DNA of 60,948 nt from Clostridia bacterium (GCA_025997215.1 BNUH01000010.1:1-60948); one strand, 5' to 3'; counted from the first letter of the stretch, positions 35,456 to 43,999 are shown. The notes: generated by a model not told the origin, from the sequence alone. Numbers and translations are program-made.

Positions 35456-36139
35456 ATGCGGCGTTATAGCCTTTGGATCGCGATATTCGTAATGCTCTGC
35501 ACGGTCGCTATGTTTTTGAATCATACGCCCGTCATTGATATGCCAGCCTCCGCCAAGAATACCAAGCTGATCATCATCGACAGCCACAACCTCACGCTGT
35601 CGTTATACGAGAATCAAACGCTCGTCAAGCGTTACCCTGTGGCCATCGGCGCGTACGGCATGCCATCGCCGCTGGGTGTGTTCTACATCAATAAACGTTA
35701 TGTGCCCAAGAGTTCGGACATGGGCACACGCTTTCTGGGGCTGTCGGTGCCCTGGGGCGTGTACGGCATCCACGGCACCAGCAATCCAGGCTCGATCGGC
35801 TCGCACGCCTCGCACGGGTGCATCCGCATGTTCAACCATGACGCGGAGGATCTTTACAAGCGGGTGTATATCGGCACGCCCGTTATAATAGAATCCGGGC
35901 CGTATGGTGAGCTGGGCGACAGCCTTAGGACGCTCACGTTCGACGAGCGCGGCTCTCAAGTGCGCGCGGTACAGCGGCGGTTGCTGGCGTTGGGATTTGA
36001 TCCGGGCGGGTTGGACGGCACGTTTGGACCGGGCACACGCCGCGCGCTGATCCAATTCAAGAAGGCGCGCGGCTTGCCGCCCACAGAGATTGTCGATTCA
36101 GAGACATACCGCGCGCTTGGGCTGATGCTGTTCGATTGA
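35456..36139 (+). CDS. L,D-transpeptidase (YkuD) with peptidoglycan-binding domain
   Basis: A 227-residue protein with an N-terminal membrane signal (WIAIFVMLCTVAMFL), a YkuD domain with the catalytic pattern HGTSNP ... SHGCIRMFN (Cys nucleophile), and a C-terminal peptidoglycan-binding domain (VRAVQRRLLALGFDPGGLDG). It cross-links or modifies peptidoglycan on the outside of the cell or spore. GGGAGG upstream supports the ATG. It lies directly upstream of spoIIIA, so a role in spore cortex is possible but only inferred from position. Confidence 0.88.
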   Translation: MRRYSLWIAIFVMLCTVAMFLNHTPVIDMPASAKNTKLIIIDSHNLTLSLYENQTLVKRYPVAIGAYGMPSPLGVFYINKRYVPKSSDMGTRFLGLSVPWGVYGIHGTSNPGSIGSHASHGCIRMFNHDAEDLYKRVYIGTPVIIESGPYGELGDSLRTLTFDERGSQVRAVQRRLLALGFDPGGLDGTFGPGTRRALIQFKKARGLPPTEIVDSETYRALGLMLFD

Positions 36140-36253
36140 TGATGAATGATTCTCAATAATTCTGTTTTGCATGGGAGCTTGTCAGCGCGCATAGGATTGG
36201 ACGAAAGCACACCGAACGCGGAAGCACATCAAACAATGGAAGGCGGCGACGGG

Positions 36254-37195
36254 ATGGGTTCAATGAAAGAATTGCCCAAGGATTGGCGGCTCACGCTGGA
36301 CGCGTACTTCCCGCCGCAGCTGCGTTCCATGACGAACAGCCTGAAGCAGACCGAGGCCGCGCGCGTCACGGAGATTCGTGTGCGCGCCGAGCAGCCAGCG
36401 TTAATACTTAGTGGTAAAGAACGATTACGTTCAGGTAAATGGATCCCATCCGGCGAGGAGCTGCGCCAATTCGCGCAGACCCTGCTGGGGCATTCGATGT
36501 ACGCCCGCGCCGAGGAATTGCGCGGCGGTTACGTCACGCTGCCCGGCGGACATCGCGCGGGGCTTTGCGGCAGGGTGGTGCTGGAGGACGGCAAGTCGCA
36601 CCACATGCAGGATTTTTCCAGCGTTGCGCTACGGATCGCCCGGCCCGTCCCCGGCTGCGCGGACGCCGCCATGCCGTGGATTATAGAAGAAAAAGATGGA
36701 TTCCGAAGGCCGTTGAACACGTTGATATTCTCCGCGCCGGGCCACGGCAAGACGACCATGCTGCGCGACATAGCCCGCCAGCACGCGTTATCCGGATTGC
36801 AGGTCGGCATTATTGATGAGCGCAGCGAGATTGCCGCGTGCCGTCAAGGGGTTCCGCAGTTGGACGTCGGGCCGTCGACGGACGTGCTGGACGCGTGCCC
36901 GAAGGCCGAGGGCATGATTCTCATGCTGCGCGTATTCTCGCCCGACATACTTATCACGGATGAGATTGGCAAGGCCATGGATGCCGAGGCCATCGACGAG
37001 GCTTCCCGATGCGGCGCGGCGGTGGTGGTCAGCGCGCACGCGGGCAGCATGGAGGAATTGATGCAGCGGCCCATCACGGGCGCACTGCTCCGGCAGCGCT
37101 CATTCGAACGATATATCCAGCTCGGCCCGGGCGGTCAGTTGATGAAGGCATGGAACGGCACGTTCGGCGTGCTGTATCAGCTGCAGAATGCTTAG
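36254..37195 (+). CDS. spoIIIAA: Stage III sporulation protein AA (ATPase)
   Basis: A 313-residue secretion-type ATPase from ATG 36254 with GAAGGCGG upstream; this length matches the family (about 307). RVTEIRVRAEQPALI, the Walker A SAPGHGKTTMLRDIARQ, GIIDERSEIAACRQGVPQLD and DILITDEIGKAMDAEAIDEA are diagnostic. It powers the mother-cell to forespore channel (the feeding tube). It overlaps spoIIIAB by eight bases. Confidence 0.93.
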   Translation: MGSMKELPKDWRLTLDAYFPPQLRSMTNSLKQTEAARVTEIRVRAEQPALILSGKERLRSGKWIPSGEELRQFAQTLLGHSMYARAEELRGGYVTLPGGHRAGLCGRVVLEDGKSHHMQDFSSVALRIARPVPGCADAAMPWIIEEKDGFRRPLNTLIFSAPGHGKTTMLRDIARQHALSGLQVGIIDERSEIAACRQGVPQLDVGPSTDVLDACPKAEGMILMLRVFSPDILITDEIGKAMDAEAIDEASRCGAAVVVSAHAGSMEELMQRPITGALLRQRSFERYIQLGPGGQLMKAWNGTFGVLYQLQNA

Positions 37196-37706
37196 GATAA
37201 TCTTGGCCGCCGCCGCAGGTTTCGGGTGTATGCTAATCGGCATGCGCATGGCTCGTAAGTTGACCCGACGTGAGGAAGCGCTGGCGGCATGGATGCGATT
37301 CTTGGATGGGCTGGCCGCCGCGCTGGGTTATGTGGACGATCCGCTGCCCGACGTGCTGGAGCGGCTGGCCGTGGCGGATCTGCCCGGCGACGCGAGGCTG
37401 GCGGCCGTGCTTGCGGATGCCGCAGAGTGGATGCGCGAGGATCGCTCGATGGGGTTTGCGGACGCGCTGGATACTGAACGCGCATTTGCCGACCTGGATT
37501 CGACGGACGCCGCAGCACTGCTGCCGCTCATTCGGGAGCTAGGCGGCACCGCGCGGCCGCAGCAGACGGCGCGGATCGACTCCGCCCGCGCCGCACTCAA
37601 AGCCCAGGCCGCGCAAGCCTCCGATCGCACGGGCCGGCAGAAGCGGCTGTTCGTCTCGCTAGGTTCGCTGGGCGGGCTGGCATTATTCCTATGTCTAATC
37701 GGATAA
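37188..37706 (+). CDS. spoIIIAB: Stage III sporulation protein AB
   Basis: A 172-residue protein with an N-terminal helix (IILAAAAGFGCMLIGMRMA), a helical middle domain and a C-terminal hydrophobic segment (LFVSLGSLGGLALFLCLIG). The size, GspF-like helical design and position between AA and AC identify it. It is a membrane component of the SpoIIIA-SpoIIQ complex. Confidence 0.88.
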   Translation: MLRIILAAAAGFGCMLIGMRMARKLTRREEALAAWMRFLDGLAAALGYVDDPLPDVLERLAVADLPGDARLAAVLADAAEWMREDRSMGFADALDTERAFADLDSTDAAALLPLIRELGGTARPQQTARIDSARAALKAQAAQASDRTGRQKRLFVSLGSLGGLALFLCLIG

Positions 37707-37726
37707 TCGGTTAAGGAGGATATGGC

Positions 37727-37921
37727 ATGAACGTTGACCTTATATTCAAAATCGCCGGGATAGGGATACTGGTAGCCGTGCTCGGGCAGGTGCTGACCCG
37801 CACAGGCCGGGAGGATATGGCCATGCTGACCACGCTGGCAGGGTTAGTAATCGTCCTGCTGATGGTTGTCAACCTGATCAGCCAGCTATTCACAACGGTG
37901 CGGAGTATGTTTGTATTATAG
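37727..37921 (+). CDS. spoIIIAC: Stage III sporulation protein AC
   Basis: A 64-residue two-helix membrane protein (IFKIAGIGILVAVLGQVLTR and MLTTLAGLVIVLLMVVNLIS), of the exact family size. AAGGAGG at 37714-37720 supports the start. It is a small subunit of the SpoIIIA channel base. Confidence 0.93.
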   Translation: MNVDLIFKIAGIGILVAVLGQVLTRTGREDMAMLTTLAGLVIVLLMVVNLISQLFTTVRSMFVL

Positions 37922-37924
37922 TTA

Positions 37925-38344
37925 ATGATTCAGAAGGTACTTAAGATGGATGTGATGGTATTGGTAGGCTTTGGCGTTACGGCGGCGCTGCTGACCGTGG
38001 CTGTCCGCGGGCAGCGCCCGGAGCTGGCGATCGTGCTGTCGCTGGCGGCAGGCGTTAGTCTCATACTATTCCTCTCGGGAAAACTGGCGGGCGTTATCGA
38101 TGTTGTGCGCGGTCTGGCGGATATGGCGCACATGCCGGATGGCACTGTCTGGCTGTTGGTGCGGGTAGTGGGGATATCCTTCATCACGGAATTCGCCGGG
38201 CAATTATGCCGCGACGCAGGTGAAACGAGCATCGCATCCAAGGTAGAATTGGGCGGACGCTTGCTGGTGCTGACGCTGTCCATACCCGTGCTGGTTTCAT
38301 TGATGCAGATGATGCTGGCGTTGGTGCCGGGCGGTGGGGCATGA
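37925..38344 (+). CDS. spoIIIAD: Stage III sporulation protein AD
   Basis: A 139-residue membrane protein with four hydrophobic segments, related in its N-terminal part to AC. It overlaps spoIIIAE by ATGA. The start is uncertain: 37925 has no clear ribosome site and ATG 37946 has GAAGG. It belongs to the base of the mother-cell channel. Confidence 0.9.
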   Translation: MIQKVLKMDVMVLVGFGVTAALLTVAVRGQRPELAIVLSLAAGVSLILFLSGKLAGVIDVVRGLADMAHMPDGTVWLLVRVVGISFITEFAGQLCRDAGETSIASKVELGGRLLVLTLSIPVLVSLMQMMLALVPGGGA

Positions 38345-39561
38345 GAATGGGATGCCGTCTGCGGACGCTGGCCTTCCTCCTCCTGTTACTAATGTTTGTA
38401 ACAAGCGGTTCTGCCATCGCAACCGAATCCCCGTCCAACGAAGCCACAGTCGAACCTTCCCCCGAACCCACCGCCGTATCCCTGCAATCCCAAGCCGCGT
38501 CGCTGCTGGATACATTCGACCTGACCGTGTGGCAGGGCGTCGCCGATGCCATGCTTGCGCCGACCGAACGGATCAGCGTTCGCGACACCATATTGAGGTT
38601 GATCCAGGGCGAACGCATACTGGATGGCAGGACAGCCATGGAGCGGGTGCTGCAGGTGTTATTCCAATCCCTGCGCAACAGCGTCGGGTTGATAGCGCAG
38701 CTGATGGTGCCCGCGCTGCTGTGCGCGATATTAAGCCGAATGCGCGCCGCATTTGAGAATGATACCGTCGCGCAGGCGTGCCAGTTCGTGGGTTATGCGT
38801 TAGTCGCGCTGATTGCGGCGCGGTACTTCCTGAATCAGCTGTCTATTGTGCGCCGTGTCGTGGATGGGATGGCGTCCGGGATGCAAGCGTTGTTTCCGCT
38901 GCTGCTGACATTGCTGGCGGCGGTTGGCGCAACCAGTTCGTCGGCGTTCTTCCAACCCGCCGTTGTCGCGGCATCTGGCACCATGACCACGATCGTGCAG
39001 CGAGTGACGCTGTCATTCGCGCTGGCAACCGCGCTGTTGACCATCTTGACCCACCTCTCACCTCACGTGGGTTTGAGCCGTCTGCGCTCCCTGCTCAAGA
39101 GCATCGCAAATTGGTCGCTGGGCATCTGTTTCACAGTATTCATAGGCGTAATGGCCGTGCAGGGGATGGGCGCGGCGGCATTTGACGGCGTGAGCATGCG
39201 GACTGCCAAGTATGCCATCGATAACTTCGTCCCGATAGTAGGCGGCATGATGGCTGACACGATGGATACGCTGATCGCCTGTTCATTATTAATAAAGAAT
39301 GCTTTAGGTATAACGGGTTTAGTCCTGCTGGCCTCGTACTGTGTCGCGCCGCTGATGCAGGCGCTCGGCGCGTCGCTGGTGTTTCGATTCTGCGCGGCGG
39401 CGCTGGAACCCGTCGCCGATGGGAATATAGTGGATATGCTGGGGGATTTCGCCGGGTCAGTGACGATGCTGTTCACCGTGCTGCTGGCTGTAGCTGCGAT
39501 GTTCTTTCTATTGGTAGCACAGTTATTGCTCGTAGGGAATCTAACCGTTATGCTGCGTTAA
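38341..39561 (+). CDS. spoIIIAE: Stage III sporulation protein AE
   Basis: A 406-residue membrane protein with a signal peptide (LAFLLLLLMFVTSGSAIA), a polar region to about 90, and seven to eight hydrophobic segments. MVPALLCAILSRM, GATSSSAFFQPAVVA and LPIVGGMMADTMDTLIAC-like segments (here FVPIVGGMMADTMD) are typical. Its ATG overlaps the spoIIIAD stop. It is a core membrane part of the channel. Confidence 0.92.
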   Translation: MRMGCRLRTLAFLLLLLMFVTSGSAIATESPSNEATVEPSPEPTAVSLQSQAASLLDTFDLTVWQGVADAMLAPTERISVRDTILRLIQGERILDGRTAMERVLQVLFQSLRNSVGLIAQLMVPALLCAILSRMRAAFENDTVAQACQFVGYALVALIAARYFLNQLSIVRRVVDGMASGMQALFPLLLTLLAAVGATSSSAFFQPAVVAASGTMTTIVQRVTLSFALATALLTILTHLSPHVGLSRLRSLLKSIANWSLGICFTVFIGVMAVQGMGAAAFDGVSMRTAKYAIDNFVPIVGGMMADTMDTLIACSLLIKNALGITGLVLLASYCVAPLMQALGASLVFRFCAAALEPVADGNIVDMLGDFAGSVTMLFTVLLAVAAMFFLLVAQLLLVGNLTVMLR

Positions 39562-39591
39562 ACGTTTGAACACTTACATAGGAGGTCTGCT

Positions 39592-39825
39592 GTGTGGGAA
39601 GGTTTTGGCAATCTGCTGCGGAATCTGACGGCGCTGACGCTATGCATAACGCTGATCGACTGGCTGCTGCCGCCGGGCAGCATGCGCAAGTACGCCCGTC
39701 TGGTGTGCGGGCTGGTGATGCTATGGACGCTCCTGCGCCCGATAACGGCGCTGTTTACGGGCAGCGCGGCGACGGATCAGATGATGAACCAGGTAATCCA
39801 AACGATGCTGGGGAGCGATTCATGA
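39592..39825 (+). CDS. spoIIIAF: Stage III sporulation protein AF, short form
   Basis: Only 77 residues: two membrane segments (LTALTLCITLIDWLLPPG and YARLVCGLVMLWTLLRPI) and a short tail. The Bacillus protein is about 206 residues, with a C-terminal ring-building domain that is absent here. The start is GTG 39592 with AGGAGG at 39580-39585. The reading frame ends cleanly and overlaps spoIIIAG by ATGA, so this looks like a natural reduction and not a broken gene. Confidence 0.82.
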   Translation: MWEGFGNLLRNLTALTLCITLIDWLLPPGSMRKYARLVCGLVMLWTLLRPITALFTGSAATDQMMNQVIQTMLGSDS

Positions 39826-40292
39826 GCAGCGGATTCAACCGTTATGCCAAAAGTGACGCGCCTTTGACCGGCTGGCGCGCTAAGTTCAAGCAATTCAAGG
39901 GCCTTGAGTGGATCGTGCTGGCCGTGCTGCTGTGCATAGTGGCCAGCGTCGCGCTGTCGGATTTCAGCGGATTCTCGGCAGGTTCCAACAATAACGCGGC
40001 GTCCGGGAACAGCGCGCTGGAGACGCGGCTGGCTGCGATATTATCCAGCATAGACGGCGCGGGCACGGTGGACGTCATGATATATGAGGCGTCGTCCGCA
40101 ACCTCGGCCACGGTGGATTGGCTGGGTGGTGTGAGCAATTCCAACGCAACTCAAACGGTAGGCGTGGTGATCGTTGCGGACGGCGCTGCGGATATCCGCG
40201 TGAGGCTGGAGTTGGTGCACGCGGTTCAAACGTTGATGGATTTACCCGCGAACGCGGTCGAGGTGTTCCAGCGGAAAGTGTCGGGGAAGTGA
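39822..40292 (+). CDS. spoIIIAG: Stage III sporulation protein AG, compact
   Basis: A 156-residue protein beginning at ATG 39822, overlapping the spoIIIAF stop (a longer open frame through spoIIIAF is not a start). It has one membrane segment (LEWIVLAVLLCIVASVALS), then a ring-building-type domain with LETRLAAILSSIDGAGTVDV, GVVIVADGAADIRV and VHAVQTLMDLPANAVEVFQ. Bacillus SpoIIIAG is about 229 residues. It forms the large ring in the intermembrane space. No spoIIIAH follows. Confidence 0.88.
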   Translation: MSSGFNRYAKSDAPLTGWRAKFKQFKGLEWIVLAVLLCIVASVALSDFSGFSAGSNNNAASGNSALETRLAAILSSIDGAGTVDVMIYEASSATSATVDWLGGVSNSNATQTVGVVIVADGAADIRVRLELVHAVQTLMDLPANAVEVFQRKVSGK

Positions 40293-40336
40293 GGGATTAA
40301 CCAAGGTATTAACGCGGATATTGGGCGTTCCGCCCC

Positions 40337-40365
40337 TTGCATTACACCAATATTTCCTATATAAT
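40337..40365 (+). promoter_or_regulatory. Sigma-A promoter at the serine hydrolase gene
   Basis: TTGCAT at 40337-40342 and a perfect TATAAT at 40360-40365 are 17 bases apart. The predicted first base of the transcript is about 40372, which is the A of the likely ATG. Confidence 0.65.
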
Positions 40366-40371
40366 GCATAT

Positions 40372-41400
40372 ATGCTTAACCTTGACGCGTTTGCTTTTAT
40401 TCAAGAATTGTTGAAACAGGGCGTAACCGACGGCGTTTTCCCATCGGCGACGGCGGCTGTCGGTTATCGTGACGAACGCCCGATGCTGTTTGCGGCGGGG
40501 GATTGCGACGTCGCGACACGTTTCGACATGGCGTCAGTCACAAAGACGATCGCGCCAACGCCGTTAACCCTGCGCGCCATCGAGGACGGCGAGCTGACGC
40601 TGTACGACACCGTTTCGCGCTTTTTCCCAACAGCGCCGCCGGACAAGGCCGACATAACCATATTACAATTATTAACCCATACCGGAAAATTCACGCCGCA
40701 CTTTTTCATCGAACATGACGTGGACGACCCGGGCGAGTGCGTCGCCTCAATATTGCGCTCAACATTGCTTGATATCCCGGACGGCACGCCCGCCTACAGC
40801 TGCATCGGCTTCATACTATTAGGAAAGATTCTCGAGCACGTGTACGGCGCACCGCTGGACACGCTGGCGAACGAGCGCGTATTCAAGCCATTGGATTTAA
40901 CGAATACCTCCTACAATCCAACCGGCACCAACATCGCGCCGACAGAGGTCGATCAAGCGACAGGCCTCGCGTGGCAAGGGATTGTCCATGACGAAAACGC
41001 GCGCTTCCTGCGCGGCATATCGGCGAACGCAGGTATATTTTCCGACATTGCCGACACCGCGAAGTTTTGCGCGATGCTTGCATGCGGCGGCAGGGGGTTC
41101 ATATCCCAGCCGATGCTCACCAAGGCGATCCGCAACTACACGCCGGGGCACGACGTGCACCGCGGCCTAGGGTTCCACCTGGCCGGACCGCCGCTGAACT
41201 TCATGGGCGACCTATTCCCAGCGGAATCATTCGGGCACACGGGCTTCACGGGGACGTGCTTCGCGGTGGACCCAAGCACGGGTTTCTACGCCGCGCTGTT
41301 GTCGAATAGGGTGCATCCCACTCGGGATAATGAGAAGATGCCGCGCTTCAGGCGAGTATTCCATAACCGCGTGTACGCAGCGTTTAGTAAAGTATTGTAA
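40372..41400 (+). CDS. Serine hydrolase, beta-lactamase / class C penicillin-binding-like family
   Basis: A 342-residue protein. MASVTKTIAPTPLTLRAIED contains the SxxK catalytic motif, YSCIGFILLGKILE the YxN-like motif, and HTGFTGTC the third KTG-like motif, all in order. No signal peptide, so it is likely cytoplasmic. ATG 40372 is chosen because the promoter lies directly ahead of it; the 51-base longer frame begins inside the promoter. The substrate (ester, D-amino acid peptide or other) is not known. It follows spoIIIAG but has its own promoter. Confidence 0.78.
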   Translation: MLNLDAFAFIQELLKQGVTDGVFPSATAAVGYRDERPMLFAAGDCDVATRFDMASVTKTIAPTPLTLRAIEDGELTLYDTVSRFFPTAPPDKADITILQLLTHTGKFTPHFFIEHDVDDPGECVASILRSTLLDIPDGTPAYSCIGFILLGKILEHVYGAPLDTLANERVFKPLDLTNTSYNPTGTNIAPTEVDQATGLAWQGIVHDENARFLRGISANAGIFSDIADTAKFCAMLACGGRGFISQPMLTKAIRNYTPGHDVHRGLGFHLAGPPLNFMGDLFPAESFGHTGFTGTCFAVDPSTGFYAALLSNRVHPTRDNEKMPRFRRVFHNRVYAAFSKVL

Positions 41401-41416
41401 AGAATAGTGTGCGATT

Positions 41417-41443
41417 CTAAGGGGTTTTACCAAAACCCCTTAG
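41417..41443 (+). terminator. Hairpin before the solute-binding protein gene
   Basis: CTAAGGGGTTTT and AAAACCCCTTAG form a perfect 12-bp stem around a 3-base loop. It lies between the serine hydrolase stop and the AGGAGG site of the next gene. No separate T-run follows, but the stem itself ends in a T-rich arm. Confidence 0.55.
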
Positions 41444-41464
41444 CTATAAAAGGAGGTAGGATTC

Positions 41465-43306
41465 ATGCGCGTATTCAGTAAGGCGTTAGCGGTGATGCTC
41501 GTATTATCATTGCTGATGGCCGCGCCCGCGTTTGCCGCGAGCGCCGACGACTATGGGCTGGTGTATGCCCAGGATCAGACGCTTAGGCTGCTGTATTCAA
41601 CCGAAGCTACGAGCCTGTGCTCGTTCTCCGCGTCGGGCAGCGCGAACGACTGGCAGGCCGTCTCCAACTGCGTCGAAGGCCTCGTCACAACCGACAAGTA
41701 TGGCAACAAGGTGCCCGGCCTGGCCGAGAGCTGGGATATCAGCGACGACCAGACGGTGTACACATTCCACCTGCGCAAGGGCCTGCAGTGGGTGAATCAG
41801 AAGGGCGAACCCATCGGCGAGCTGACCGCGAAGGACTTCGTCGCCGTCGCGCAGTTCGTCTGCGATCCGGAGAACGCGTCCGGCAACGCGACGTATTTCG
41901 ACAACATTATCGCCGGCGCGCATGAGCTGATCGCGGGCGAATCCACCGATCCCGAGACGCTGGCGTTCAAGGCGCTGGACGATTACACGATCGAGATCAC
42001 GCTCGTCGGGCCGCTGCCGTACTTCATCAGCTACGGCGGATCGTACCTGCCCGCGCCGTCGGATATGCTGGCGGAATTGGGCGCTGGATACGGCCTGGAC
42101 AACGAAACGATGGGCTTCATCGGCGCGTATGTGATGACGGAATTCTCGCCCGAATACCGCCGCGTCTATGAAAAGAATCCCTACTACTACGATGCGGACA
42201 ACGTATTCATAGAAAAAGTAGTCATGACCTACAACGCGGAGTCGTCGACCCTCGCGCCCGAGATGTTCCAGCGCGGCGACGTGGATTACGCGCAGATCAA
42301 CACCGCCCTGCTGACCGAGTGGAAAACCAACGCCGCGACCAAGGACATCGTGATCCCCGGTCAACCGGATACGACGTACATGTATTACTACAGCTTCTGC
42401 TACGATCCGCAGTTCGGCGAGGAATTTGAGCAGGAGAATTACCTGGCGGCGATCGACAATGAGAACTTCAGGCAGTCCATATTCTGGGGCCTGAACCGCT
42501 ACAAGGCGTTGCTGGCGCAGGATCCCTACAACCCACAGTTGCAGCAGACGAACACAGTCACGCCTGTCGGTTGGTGCAACATCAACGGCACCGACTTCAC
42601 ACAAGTAGGCTCGATGAAGGAAATCGCTGACCGCGAGAATAACAACTTCGACGAAGCGAAGGCGCTGGAGTACAAGGCAAAGGCCGTTGAAGAACTGACC
42701 GCCGCCGGCGTGAAGTTCCCGATCAAACTGCTCATGCCCTACAACCCGACGTTGGCTTCGTGGGAGATGGAAGTCCAGGTCGTCAAGCAGCAGCTCACCG
42801 ATCTGCTGGGCGCGGAATACATCGAGTGCGTCATCCAGGCTGGGCCGACGACGGGCTTCCTGGCCGCCATCCGCCGCAGTGGTCTATACGGCCTGATGAA
42901 GCTGAATAACGGCGCGTCGGCTGACGATCCTGACAACTGGACGTTGGCGTTCCGCCCCGACAACACGTGGACATTCATCGACAAGGCGAAGAGCCCGAGC
43001 GTCGCCGCGCTGTACGACGAGTACCTAGCGCTGCTCAAGGACGCGCAATCCGTAATGCTCAAGTCCGAAGAGCGTTACGAAAAATTCGCAGCAGCCGAGG
43101 CGTTCCTGCTGAATCACGCGTTGGTCGTCCCATTCTGCACGGATACCGAGGGGTATTTTGTGGCGAAGTACAACCCGCTCGAGCTGGTGCACAACGCCGA
43201 TCGGTTGTGGAAGGGCGGCCACGTTCTAGAGTCGCCGCTGACCGAGGCGCAATTCCTGGCCATCTATGCCGACTGGGTAGTGGAAAGGGAAGCATCCTTG
43301 AAGTGA
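41465..43306 (+). CDS. Family 5 extracellular solute-binding protein (peptide/oligopeptide type), orphan
   Basis: A 613-residue secreted protein. The signal peptide (ALAVMLVLSLLMAAPAFAAS) ends in AFA and has no lipobox Cys. The mature part matches SBP family 5: LAESWDISDDQTVYTFHLRK, GLQWVNQKGEPIGELTAKDF and the DYTIEITLVGPLPYFIS block. It would bind peptides or similar ligands outside the membrane. No permease or ATPase genes are next to it. Repeat copy C starts 24 bases after the stop. AGGAGG at 41451-41456 supports the ATG. Confidence 0.85.
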   Translation: MRVFSKALAVMLVLSLLMAAPAFAASADDYGLVYAQDQTLRLLYSTEATSLCSFSASGSANDWQAVSNCVEGLVTTDKYGNKVPGLAESWDISDDQTVYTFHLRKGLQWVNQKGEPIGELTAKDFVAVAQFVCDPENASGNATYFDNIIAGAHELIAGESTDPETLAFKALDDYTIEITLVGPLPYFISYGGSYLPAPSDMLAELGAGYGLDNETMGFIGAYVMTEFSPEYRRVYEKNPYYYDADNVFIEKVVMTYNAESSTLAPEMFQRGDVDYAQINTALLTEWKTNAATKDIVIPGQPDTTYMYYYSFCYDPQFGEEFEQENYLAAIDNENFRQSIFWGLNRYKALLAQDPYNPQLQQTNTVTPVGWCNINGTDFTQVGSMKEIADRENNNFDEAKALEYKAKAVEELTAAGVKFPIKLLMPYNPTLASWEMEVQVVKQQLTDLLGAEYIECVIQAGPTTGFLAAIRRSGLYGLMKLNNGASADDPDNWTLAFRPDNTWTFIDKAKSPSVAALYDEYLALLKDAQSVMLKSEERYEKFAAAEAFLLNHALVVPFCTDTEGYFVAKYNPLELVHNADRLWKGGHVLESPLTEAQFLAIYADWVVEREASLK

Positions 43307-43330
43307 GGCTGTGGGACAGCCAACCTCTGT

Positions 43331-43625
43331 CGCCTGCGGGCGGGCTTGCCCCAACTGCGGTTGGGGCTTTGTTACTTTTCCCGTCCGTGGGAAAAGTAAC
43401 CAAAAGGACGGCCTATACAATTTCCCGCAAAAAACGCACCATCTTCGCGAGTCTTTTCGCCGCTCGCGTCGGCTCGTCCAGTCAGCGGACCTCCAGTCCG
43501 CCTCCTTACCTCGCCATAGCGAGCGACGAAAATCCATCGCGAATCTTGGTGCATTTTTAGCGGGAAATTGTATAGAGGGAGGGCACTGTGCCCTCCCTCT
43601 CTGGACTCTCCCTCCTCAATGTTGG
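43331..43625 (+). repeat. Dispersed repeat, copy C, interrupted by a MITE
   Basis: Same block order as copy A: CGCCTGCGGGCGGGCTTGCC, GCCCCAACTGCGGTTGGGGC, the GTTACTTTTCCC...GGACGGCC core, then GAGGGAGGGCACTGTGCCCT and CTCTCCCTCCTCAATGTTG. Between GGACGGCC and GAGGG it is split by the 43414-43574 insert. Sequence beyond 43625 diverges from the other copies. It is in sense to the preceding gene. Confidence 0.8.
43414..43574. mobile_element. 161-bp MITE-like insertion inside repeat copy C
   Basis: It starts TATACAATTTCCCGC and ends GCGGGAAATTGTATA, perfect terminal inverted repeats over 15 bp, extending imperfectly to about 65 bp towards the centre (GCACCA..TCGCGA and CGCTCGC blocks). The terminal TA pairs suggest TA target duplication as in IS630/Tc1-type elements. 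Copies A and B have only three bases (AAA or AGA) at the same site, which shows where the insert entered. It encodes nothing recognisable. Confidence 0.8.
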
Positions 43626-43764
43626 CTCCGCTCATTGGTCTATGACTTACATTCCGATTGATTTACATGCACAGTTTTGCTAGATTCGTGTGGCTTCGCG
43701 GCGAGGTGCTCGAATTGGCGGAATTTCACGGCAGTATCCCCGTATCCGCCACCAGCTTATAATC
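43626..43764. other. Spacer between repeat copies C and D
   Basis: No gene or known signal is visible. The sequence is part of the degraded inner ends of the two inverted copies. Confidence 0.4.
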
Positions 43765-43999
43765 ATCTAATCTAGTACGTAAACAATATGATGACAAAGA
43801 CCTGCAAAACTGTGCTACTATGGATGCAGCATGTTTGGCCTCAAGCAGAATGCCTAATATGGCTGGGGAGAGGTGTCCAGAGGAGAGGGGGCGCCATAGC
43901 GCCCCTCTCCTTTGGCCGTCCTTTTGGTTACTTTTCCCACGGACGGGAAAAGTAACAAGTCCCCAACCGCAGTTGGGGCAGTCCCGCCCGAAGGCGGTG
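43765..43999 (-). repeat. Dispersed repeat, copy D (inverted relative to C)
   Basis: Minus-strand reading gives CGGGCGGGACTGCCCCAACT, the same GTTACTTTTCCC...GGACGGCC core, then a diverged hairpin (GAGAGGGGCGC with GCGCCCCCTCTC), GAGGCCAAACATGCTGCATC and CATCATATTGTTTAC as in A and B. It begins about 9 bases after the stop of the minus-strand permease gene at 44008. Confidence 0.75.

Noticed and set aside
39594..39821. Long N-terminal extension of spoIIIAG in another frame over spoIIIAF
   Set aside because: The ATG at 39822 overlaps the spoIIIAF stop and gives a standard SpoIIIAG start; the extension is a frame-shifted reading of spoIIIAF.
40293..40371. Possible spoIIIAH after spoIIIAG
   Set aside because: Only 79 bases separate spoIIIAG from the serine hydrolase start and they contain a promoter, so no AH gene fits here.
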